Positions 57,801 through 64,000 of a stretch of 64,000 nucleotides of DNA are shown here, in pieces. Position 1 is the stretch's first letter. Every line of letters begins with the position of its first letter. This DNA is from Tupaia tana (taxonomy: Eukaryota; Chordata; Mammalia; Scandentia; Tupaiidae). The position numbers were made by a program, and so were the translations under genes. The notes beneath the pieces were generated by a model. That model was given only the letters and a program-made list of their open reading frames with translations, was not told the DNA's origin and searched no databases. The stretch spans positions 12,912,964-12,976,963 of the forward strand of contig JAKSZU010000004.1 in NCBI GenBank assembly GCA_026018925.1, written 5' to 3'.

Positions 57801-60800
57801 GGCAGAGGCGGGAGCTGGTGAGGTGGGAAACGTCCCTTTAAGAGAAGGTGTGGAGCCTGGCCCTGCCCTCCGTGCCTCAGCTTCTCCGTGCAGCATCTCC
57901 GATGATGGCCTCCTTTCCCCTTCCTGCTGGCAGGTGTGGTTCTCAAACCACACAGCTTCTGCAGGCAGGTGGGCCTCACCACAGGCATCACGTGTGCCCG
58001 ACCCACACATGCTGAGGGTCAGGGGCTCTGGGTGCATGGGGACGCAGGCTCTCTCCCTTCCCGACCCGTGTCTTGTCGCCGTCCCCTCCACAAGGGCCAC
58101 CATTTCTTTTTCGTTTTTGTGTTTTTTAAATAGCCGTTCAGAGACACTGAGCACGGCTCCGCAGACGCACGGCTCCGAGGCACAAGCACATGGCTGCACG
58201 CACTCCCCAGACCGCCGCCTTCACTGCGACTGTCACCCGAGAGCCGGGGGGGAGTCACTCGGGACCTGCCAAATGTTGTTCTAGCTCAGGCCCGTGACCG
58301 TGACAGAGAAGGCAGAAGCAGGTCTGCGTGTGCAGGGTGCCTCACACGCTTCACCCCATCCACCTCCACGCTCGCTAGCCCCATCCCCAGCCAAGGAAAT
58401 GGAAGTGAGGGACAGGCCAGCAGGTGGCGTGGTGGCCTTGCCTGTAGGGATGGCCACACCACACTCCCTCCTCCGTTTCGGGATTCTGGGCACACACATG
58501 CACCTGGCGTGTTTTTCAAGCCGTCAGGTCTAATCGGCTAGGTGGAATCCAGCAGCCTTAGCCCCCAGGACACAGGCTGGCCCCCAAGTAGGCCTTCTAA
58601 TTGCCAAGCTACGCTCTTGGAGAAGTGGAGGTGACACCCCCAAGCTGTGAGATGTGGGAGGCACTGAAAGGGCGTATGTGGAGGTGCCCGGCCAGGACCC
58701 CTACGGCTTCCGTCATCCGGGCTCAGCCGCGATGCCCCCCCTGGCCCCAGAGTGGCCTCTCCTGCACCCCCACTGTCCAACTGCACCCCCTTGCGTCTCT
58801 TCCCGCACAGCTGTGGCCTGTGGCCTGCCGGACTGCAGGCAGCACGGCTTGGCTGACGTGCACGCGAGGCCCCGAAAAGCCCCAAGAGGCATCGCTGGCA
58901 GAGGGTGATTTCTCCTACTTTGGCTTCTGTGAGTAAAACAATGAAAAATGGCTCAATTTGGACCCACTCTAGTCCTTTTAAATTACTAACAAAGAAGGGG
59001 AGATTTTACAGAAGTAGGAAGTATCAACTTTGGCAGCTCCGAGGGCACCACGAGGCGGACAGTGGCACTGTGGGGACAGAGCTCAGGCCCAGGCTCAGGC
59101 CTGTCAAGTGCTCGTCCGAGTCGGTGGGCGTCAGAGCCGGGCCTGCAGCTCCGGGCTCCGTGAGCAGAGCCTGCCTCCCACCACCACTCGGCCTGTTTCC
59201 CTACACTGGGCGTGAGCAAGCAGACCCAGGGCTGTCCGTCCTTCCGTCCCTCCCTCTTTCTTTCTGTCTTTTTAAGAGGTTTCTGCCTTAGGGTGCGTGG
59301 ACTGGCTGCACAGGGGGAGTGTGAGACCACCGCCCCCAGGGGATGGCCACACCCAGCCCCTCTCCTCCCAGGAGCTCAGGCAGACACACATGTGCCCGGA
59401 CCCGAACTGCGGTCGGCCATGTGGGAGTCCAGCGACGTAACCACTACCTCATCTACTGTTCCAGCAACTTTACTTTCAATAAGTCTTCTCAGACACCCTT
59501 CGGTCAGTACTCGCTTCCAGAGAGAACTCTCCGGAAACACCTGGTGCTACCCGCAGAGAATGGCTGGAAGCCCTCCCACCGGCCCGGCCTCCTACCTGGG
59601 CAGCCTCGTAGGTGATGGTCTTGGTCTCCGTGTGGACAAGAGGGACGTCCTTGGTCGGGATCTCACTCTTGGCCGCACTGGCCGTGTCCGAGATAGTGAC
59701 GGTCTGCGTCTTTACCAGGGGCGGCTGTAAAGCAGCAGAGCGGTTATCGGCCTTCCGCCGCCGAGGGCCACTTTGACACTGATCTGATCCAAGGCCTAGT
59801 GCTAATCAAGCAAAAGGCTGCCCGGTCTCCAGAGGCCCTCTGCCCAGAGCTGGCGCTGTCCGGCAGGACCAGGTGTCAGACCAGGAGGGACATCACCATA
59901 ACCGCCTCCTAAGCTAACGGAAGGCTGTGAGGTCAGACTGCGATGGCCGGAGTCGGCCGACTTCAGGTGCCCCTTCAGATCTGCAGCCTAAACCGGTCTG
60001 CCCGGCGGCAATCCCCGCCTCCTGTCCTGGCGGCACCATCTGGGGCGAGCCCCGTCCGCACCCTGAGTGAGGAGTGCAGCGGGCGCGGGGCGGCGGTTCC
60101 TCGGAGCTCACTACTTCCCAGATCAGTGTCAGACGCTGACGCGGCAGTGACTGAGGAGGAGCAGAAACCGGAAAGGAGAAAGCCAGCTCACCACCACCTG
60201 CGCATCAGTGTCAGGGCTTAAGAAGGGACACGCGTGGAATCCAAGGCCTTGTCACTTCCCCGACAGTAAGCCACTACACCACCACCTGCTGGTCGGCAAA
60301 GTCAGGTGCATTTGCGCACAGAAAACAGAAAAACATGCTCTGACTTTTCCGACGGCCTAACAGTTGTGATAAAGCTGGCGCCGTCCACCGAAGCGTCAGA
60401 GTCCATGCTGAGGCCCAGGCGGGCCTGAGGGTCGGTGGGTGTGGTGGGCTGCTGGCTGGGCTGGAGCGCATGAACAATTTGAGTCTGAAATCTCGCAAAA
60501 GGACCGGCTGCTCTTTTGAGTAAGAGTACTAGAATTTTCGAGCATGGCCCCAGAATACTGACGTCTCCCCGCCAGGGGCATCTCCATAGGCACACTTGAG
60601 CAATGGGAGGAGGACGCACCCACACCAGCCTCCTGAGGGCTGGCTTACGCCCGAGAGCTGTTGCCATCAGAGAAGGGTTTCTAGCCGTTCCCTCTCAATG
60701 AGTTCCTTCATAGCAAACAGACTTTAATTCACTCCACAGTTTGGAAAAAGCAGAGTGCCCTCCACCTCCACCTCACCTCACCTCACCTCCACCTCCACCT

Positions 60801-61278
60801 CACCTCACCTCCACCTCCACCAGGGACAGACTCCAGCCCTTTTCCAAAGACAGGCATCGGACCTGCACCACCCATCGGTTACTACCTGGAAACTTCGAAT
60901 GAGGGTGGGGAACTGGTCACCCACACCACGGTCAAGAAACGATGCAGTCTGTTTCCCAAGAGGCTCTGCTGGCGAGGCCGAGTACGTCAAGGCACTGGCC
61001 TGCTCCTCCACTCCTGGCCAGCCCCCGTGCGGGACTCTTGGCATTTCCTTAACACCAAGGCAGCCTGCTGCCCCCCACGCCCCTTCTTCTGTCGCCTCGC
61101 TGCATGTGGAGAGGGGCCCCAGCTCGGCGCCCTGCAGAGGCTCCGACCGGGAGGCCGCCCAGCTCTCACTAGGAACGACCAGCCACCTGGGGCCCTCCTG
61201 CGCAGAGTCGGGGTCAGTGTCAGTGGGTGTCCCCTTTGTCACACCAGCCACGTCCTCTGTGTGAGTGCCATCTGTCTC
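51773..61278 (-). CDS. EPB41: EPB41, protein 4.1R, C-terminal domain exons (5' partial)
   Basis: Four minus-strand exons (59596-59724, 55956-56057, 54329-54409, 51773-51871) join in phase 0 and encode the whole 4.1R C-terminal domain. It opens [20 protein letters not shown], runs through [46 protein letters not shown] and [19 protein letters not shown], and ends ETEISGE-stop. All flanks are AG acceptors and GT donors. A further in-phase candidate exon is at 60886-61278. Known: 4.1R links spectrin-actin to glycophorin C/p55 and band 3 in red cells. In nucleated cells its C-terminal domain binds NuMA and helps spindle and junction organisation. The FERM and spectrin-actin-binding exons lie beyond the window end. 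Human ends EIADE as I recall; here EISGE. Confidence 0.96.
52157..52365 (+). mobile_element. tRNA-derived SINE, degenerate long form
   Basis: ggggccggcctgtggcgtggcgg head, B box gtttgagtcccagacctgg, 3' end ggagcacacacgccctccggc. Confidence 0.7.
52455..52590 (-). mobile_element. MIR-like ancient SINE fragment
   Basis: ttaacctcgcgacagctctgtgagtc, then ctgtaaggaggaaaccgaagttcgg, parallels the complemented MIR 3' half (aatcctcacaac-accctgtgagg ... gaggaaactgag). Confidence 0.6.
52592..52682 (-). mobile_element. tRNA-derived SINE, head portion
   Basis: gctgggatttgaaccatggctgaccatgtgg is a complemented B box and anticodon-arm region; ends accatgggaccagcccc. Confidence 0.65.
52683..53699. other. 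Unique intronic stretch
   Basis: EPB41 intron; nothing recognised. Confidence 0.4.
53705..53830 (-). mobile_element. MIR-like ancient SINE fragment
   Basis: gtgatttgcccaaggtcacccagcc and gggaaccaggactgtagtccc match the complemented MIR core. Confidence 0.7.
54050..54222 (-). mobile_element. tRNA-derived SINE, short form with (TA)n
   Basis: TA run 54054-54072, tttatttattttacttattatt tail complement, gtgagaaagcaagccgccagg, gactcgaaccacagttgg, head complement cacctgctggccccc. Lies 107 bases from the next EPB41 exon. Confidence 0.87.
54329..54409 (-). CDS. EPB41: EPB41 C-terminal exon (exon 20)
   Basis: 81 bp, phase 0 on both sides; acceptor ggccccag, donor gtggga. Encodes [18 protein letters not shown] then GDADVDHDQ. 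Confidence 0.97.
54659..54945 (+). mobile_element. tRNA-derived SINE, long form
   Basis: gggaccgacggttggtgtaatgg head, ggttcgagtcccgg-type B box (cagttcgagtcccgg), G run 54829-54846, A-rich tail to 54945. Confidence 0.9.
55003..55283 (+). mobile_element. tRNA-derived SINE, long form, with target-site duplication
   Basis: Element 55018-55268; perfect 15-bp duplication GAAAAAGTTTTTTCA at 55003-55017 and 55269-55283. Confidence 0.94.
55297..55470 (+). mobile_element. tRNA-derived SINE, short form, with target-site duplication
   Basis: Element 55308-55459; duplication AAAGGATTTTC at 55297-55307 and 55460-55470. The pyrimidine tract is unusually short (ctctgtcactctctg). Confidence 0.9.
55471..55955. 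other. Unique end of an EPB41 intron
   Basis: Nothing recognised; becomes GC-rich toward the exon. Confidence 0.4.
55956..56057 (-). CDS. EPB41: EPB41 C-terminal exon (exon 19)
   Basis: 102 bp, phase 0; acceptor gccccgcag, donor gtacag. Encodes [20 protein letters not shown] then [14 protein letters not shown]. In human transcripts this exon is, as I recall, alternatively included; its phase allows clean skipping. Confidence 0.96.
56226..56920. repeat. Minisatellite, 54/55-bp unit, ~12.7 copies
   Basis: Units (atgcccttgtcttcccgtcc agaggctcacactgctggcc cggac...) start at 56226, 56281, 56335, 56390, 56444, 56499, 56554, 56609, 56664, 56719, 56773, 56827 and 56881. Two length variants differ by one base (ggacag versus ggacg before ctctga/ccctga). 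Near-perfect copies imply recent expansion. Sits about 170 bp upstream, in transcript direction, of EPB41 exon 19. Confidence 0.97.
57213..57482 (+). mobile_element. tRNA-derived SINE, long form
   Basis: atgggacctgcagatggcagagcgg head, B box ggttcgagtacg, cttgcgtgcccaagaggagaag, ending ctatggcaaaagcctctaag. Confidence 0.87.
57483..58416. other. Unique intronic stretch
   Basis: EPB41 intron; no exon or repeat recognised. Confidence 0.4.
58418..58582 (-). mobile_element. tRNA-derived SINE with an extra inverted head
   Basis: A minus-strand body and head (gggatggccacaccacactccc to acaggctggcccc) is preceded by a 21-base plus-strand head, ggccagcaggtggcgtggtg and one more base, at 58418-58438. 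The two heads face each other across a shortened body. Confidence 0.65.
58583..59267. other. Unique intronic stretch
   Basis: Nothing recognised. Confidence 0.4.
59268..59465 (-). mobile_element. tRNA-derived SINE, old long form
   Basis: tttttaagaggtttctgccttagggtgcg, gggatggccacacccagcccc, complemented B box gacccgaactgcggtcgg, head complement catctactgttcc. Ends 130 bases from an EPB41 exon. Confidence 0.75.
59596..59724 (-). CDS. EPB41: EPB41 C-terminal exon (exon 18)
   Basis: 129 bp, phase 0; acceptor gctttacag, donor gtagga. Encodes [40 protein letters not shown] and AAQ. Confidence 0.97.
59725..60885 (-). other. EPB41: EPB41 intron downstream of the candidate cassette exon
   Basis: Unique apart from a SINE head scrap at 60270-60296 (ccaccacctgctggtc) and the simple repeat at 60766-60822. 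60300-60720 has overlapping minus-strand open frames without a recognisable family. Confidence 0.6.
60766..60822. repeat. Simple repeat (CACCT / CCACCT)n
   Basis: Alternating cctcac and ctccac units, pyrimidine-rich on the plus strand. Confidence 0.93.
60886..61278 (-). CDS. EPB41: Candidate EPB41 alternative cassette exon, 393 bp
   Basis: Minus-strand block bounded by acceptor cttcactcgcag (ending 61279) and donor gtagtaac (starting 60885). It is exactly 131 codons, open in the one frame that joins phase 0 to the exon at 59724. It begins [20 protein letters not shown] and ends FPTLIRSFQ; composition is acidic and Ser/Thr/Gly/Pro-rich, typical of a disordered insert. All constitutive C-terminal exons here are phase 0, so inclusion would add 131 residues without a frameshift. 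It lies between the exon ending at GEG (outside the window) and exon 18, where the literature places alternative exons 17A/17B; identity with 17B is my inference. Confidence 0.75.
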
Positions 61279-62659
61279 CTGCGAGTGAAGGGTCACACAC
61301 AAAGGCGAGGTTAGCAACAAGTGATGTGTCGGTGTCCTTGAGCTCGACAGAGCTGTGAGGTTGGGGGACACTGATGCTGACTGGCTCGGAATCTTGCTCC
61401 CAGGGCGGCTGGAGGAAGGGCCGGGTTCCCTGCACGCAGGAGCTATTGGTGAGTTCTAGTCTCCTTCTGGGTCCAGCCCCTAACACCGTTAACGTGGGGC
61501 CCCGCGAGCCCCGCGGGACGGAGCACTTGGCATTCTGGTCCCCCGCGTGCGTCTCTCCGCACCAGGGCCACATATGTAACTCACGGGCATGCACGAGACA
61601 GCGAACCCCAAGAGCCTGAGACGGAGAAGTGCTTCCCACCCCAGGCCACAGGCCTCGCTGGGCAGCCCTGCAGAGATGCCGCGGCCCTGGCTGGCGGGGA
61701 CAGGGAGCGTGCCCGGCAGAGACCACACCAGCCACTGGCAGGTGCCGCACGACACAGAGCGGAGTGAGCGGAGTGAGCAGAGTGAGCGGAGTGGAAGTGA
61801 GGGAGCCGAGCAGCCTTTCTTCCTAGATGGCCTGCCCCAACAGGCCTCCGAGAATGCACCAGGGAACCGCGGGCCCCTCTGGCTGCATCCTCCCGGCACG
61901 GAGACGGCAGGCGGCAAGCGTGAGGGGCGTGTGTTGAAGGGGACGCAGAGGAGACGCGCCGTCACAGCAGACCGACGTATTCCTGAGGCTCAGAGAAAGG
62001 CGTTAGGCAACAGAAGCGCCCACACCAGCAGGGCAGGGATGGCAGCCTCCGAGGAGCGAGGGCTCTCACCGCCGCCATCTCCCTGCCCGCCGTGTCTGGG
62101 CATGTTCCCCGCCGTCGCGACGTGGCCACTGGGACCCGAAGCCTCAGCACACTCCACTTGGCGCCTGACCTTCCAGCGGAAATGCACGGACAGTGGAGCT
62201 CTTTAAGGTGCTGCCCCAGGACGGGCAGCACAGCTGGACCACGGCTGGACCAGCACCCTCGTGGCGAGGGAGCACGTGCCCAAGGCCTATGACTCCTGTG
62301 ACTTCTGAGACACCGAGACAGGGCGCCTGGGAGTTCCCAGCGAGGGCCGGTGCATGCAGGCCAGGCCGTGCTGGGCTGGCGCTCAGCATCCGAGAGACGT
62401 GGGCGGTGGGGGTGAGACAAGACGGCTGGCCACACCGGCACACGGGTGTTTCTGCCAGGGCTGTGCCAGCGCCCTCGTAGTCACCATGGGCTCTGTGTGG
62501 GTCCCTTGGGGTGAGGACCAGGTGGAACGATGTCTATGGAGACGCTTCCTACACTCTCAAGTACCGCTCACTTCATGCGCCCAGCCAACGGCAGACGGGC
62601 TTGTGACGTGCCAGGGCCTGCAGGACACGGCAATGAATTTGCTTTTGTGTTGTTAAAAT
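61279..62659. other. Unique EPB41 intron sequence
   Basis: No further 4.1R exon recognised. Contains a short 9-bp tandem repeat at 61758-61796. Confidence 0.5.
61758..61796. repeat. Short tandem repeat, 9-bp unit
   Basis: About four units of gagtgagcg with single-base variants. Confidence 0.85.
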
Positions 62660-62660
62660 A

Positions 62661-63175
62661 TGGGACCAGCAGATGGCGTAATGGTAGTAGACCATGGTTC
62701 AAGTCCCACACCTGGTGACTTAAAACTCATGCTGGGGGGACTGGCAGTTAGCGTAATGGCTATGTCCTGGACTCCCATGTAGTCGACCGTGGTTCACGTC
62801 CCGGACCTGGTGGCTTAAAACTCACGCCGGGCGCGTGTGTGCGTGCCCAAGATCCCGAGAGGAAAATGGAGGAGAAGGGCTTGCGGTGTGCCCATCCCCC
62901 CCGGGGGGTGATTTCTCGCTTTCTGTCTCTCTGTCTGTCTGACAAGTGCACGTGCCCTAAAGCAAAACAAACAAACAAACAAAAAAAAAAAAAAACACCT
63001 CTCAAAAACAAAAACAAAAAACTCACGCTGGGCACATGTGCATGGGTGCCCAAAATCCCAAGAGGGGACTGGAGAAGGGACTGCGGTGTGGTCATTCCCC
63101 TTGGGGGTGATTTCTTGCTGTCTGTCTCTGACAAGCACACATGCCCTACACCAAAAATCTCTCTTACAAAAAAAG
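62661..63175 (+). mobile_element. tRNA-derived SINE, split by a younger copy
   Basis: Occupies 62661-62736 and 63033-63175: gggaccagcagatggcgtaatgg head, resuming cacatgtgcatgggtgcccaaaatc after the insertion. Confidence 0.88.
62722..63032 (+). mobile_element. tRNA-derived SINE, long form, inserted in a SINE
   Basis: Element 62737-63017; duplication AAAACTCATGCTGGG at 62722-62736 and AAAACTCACGCTGGG at 63018-63032. CpG-rich with a complex A-tail. Confidence 0.9.
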
Positions 63176-63177
63176 GT

Positions 63178-63452
63178 GGGGGAGGACCGGCAGATGGCAT
63201 GATAGTTACATTACTCGACTCCCTAGGAGTCCACGTGGTTGACTGTGGTTCAAGTCCCGGAGCTGGTGGCTTCAAACTCATGCCGGGTGCATGTATGTGT
63301 GTGCCCCAAATCCCGAGAGAAGAATGGAGAAGGGATTGCAGCATGGTCATCCCTCTGGGGTGGGGGAGGAGGTGATTTCTTGCTTTCTGTCTCTCTGGTG
63401 AGTGCGCACGCCCTACAGCAAAATTCTCTCTTTTTTTTTTTTTTTTTTAAAG
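63178..63452 (+). mobile_element. tRNA-derived SINE, long form
   Basis: gaccggcagatggcatgatag head with an internal gactccctaggagtccacg duplication in the anticodon area, B box ggttcaagtcccgg. Ends in ctacagcaaaattctc and a T run at 63429-63448 rather than an A-tail. Confidence 0.85.
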
Positions 63453-63454
63453 TG

Positions 63455-63640
63455 CTGTACCACAGAGCTGGCAGGTGGTGCAGGAGTGAAGGCCCAGGCC
63501 CCACAGAGCTGACTCTGGACCGCTTCCTGGCCTGGTGGGCACTGGTGCATGCGTGCCCAAAATCTTGAGAGAAGGGAGGGAAGGAGCCATGGCGTGGCCA
63601 TCATCCTTGAGGGGCGCTTTCTCACCAAGAAGCTGTGTTC
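63455..63640 (+). mobile_element. tRNA-derived SINE, degenerate copy
   Basis: gagctggcaggtggtgcagg head, gcatgcgtgcccaaaatcttgagag and catggcgtggccatcatcc body. Confidence 0.6.
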
Positions 63641-63884
63641 TGACGAGCCGCTGGAGCGTGGCCTGCAAGGTGGCCAGCCGGGAGGTAGATCTAGGTGTCG
63701 TGAGTGGCTCTGCCTTCCCGACTGCTCGATGACTGAGATGTCCAGAAGGAGACTGGCCACCGACCTGTCCGGTGTTCACCTCCTCGGTCAGCGAGATGGG
63801 GAGTGGCCCACTGCAGGCCCACGCCCTACCTTAGATACCGAGCAACTCGGAGTTAATACGTGATGGAACTGGAGGCCATCTTTC

Positions 63885-64000
63885 AACTGTTCAGCCTGCC
63901 AGAGGGTGGATGTGCTTGCCAGAGGGACAGAGCAGAGAGCAGGACAGAGTGCCCCTGTATGGCATGCCCTATTCCTCTACCTGCTGGAGCTTTGGGCACG
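63885..64000 (-). mobile_element. tRNA-derived SINE, cut by window end
   Basis: ggatgtgcttgccagagggacagag at the start and ctgctggagctttgggcacg at the very end follow the complemented long-form order. Confidence 0.6.

Noticed and set aside
60302..60667. 121-codon minus-strand open frame (starting [16 protein letters not shown]) in an EPB41 intron
   Set aside because: No recognisable family, no poly(A) or target duplication, and no matched splice sites in phase with EPB41; left as unique intron.

Overview
This is a eukaryotic, mammalian window. It has GT-AG introns, a CpG island, poly(A) signals, LINE-1 and MIR fragments and roughly 65 to 70 tRNA-derived SINEs. Three protein-coding genes are recognisable from their exon translations: SRSF4 (+ strand, exons 2 to 6; exon 1 lies before the window), TMEM200B (+ strand, whole CDS in one exon) and EPB41 (- strand, the last four constitutive exons plus a strong candidate cassette exon). 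From what I know of human 1p35, SRSF4-TMEM200B-EPB41 is the conserved order, here shown in the opposite orientation to the human reference.

The organism is inferred, not proven. The dominant SINE has a tRNA-like head (A box near TGGCGTAATGG, B box near GGTTCGAGTCC) and is not Alu, B1/B2/ID, the rabbit C element, carnivore CAN, bovine or bat SINEs. A 7SL-RNA-derived fragment at 15974-16060 points to Euarchontoglires. By elimination I favour a colugo (Dermoptera, CYN-type SINEs), at about 0.55.

Layout. 1-12202: SRSF4 intron 1, SINE-dense in the first 6 kb. 12203-24281: SRSF4 exons 2-6 (end of RRM1, pseudo-RRM2, RS domain); intron 4 carries two minisatellites (37-bp and 41-bp units) and a three-deep SINE-in-SINE nest. 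24282-24930: SRSF4 3'UTR. 24931-45850: intergenic, with an old L1 at 32436-35230 broken up by SINEs and by an LSM7 processed pseudogene, then GC-rich unique DNA. 45150-47650: CpG island with the TMEM200B promoter, noncoding exon 1 and start of the coding exon. 47118-48020: TMEM200B CDS. 48710-51772: EPB41 3'UTR (minus), overlapping the TMEM200B 3'UTR tail to tail by about 500 bp. 51773-64000: EPB41 C-terminal exons and introns, with a 54/55-bp minisatellite close to one exon.

The genes do not form a pathway: SRSF4 is a nuclear splicing regulator, EPB41 (protein 4.1R) links spectrin-actin to membranes and binds NuMA, and TMEM200B is a two-pass membrane protein of unknown function. The most useful new observation is a 393-bp, frame-neutral open exon at 60886-61278 (-) in EPB41. 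No prokaryotic, phage or CRISPR content is present.
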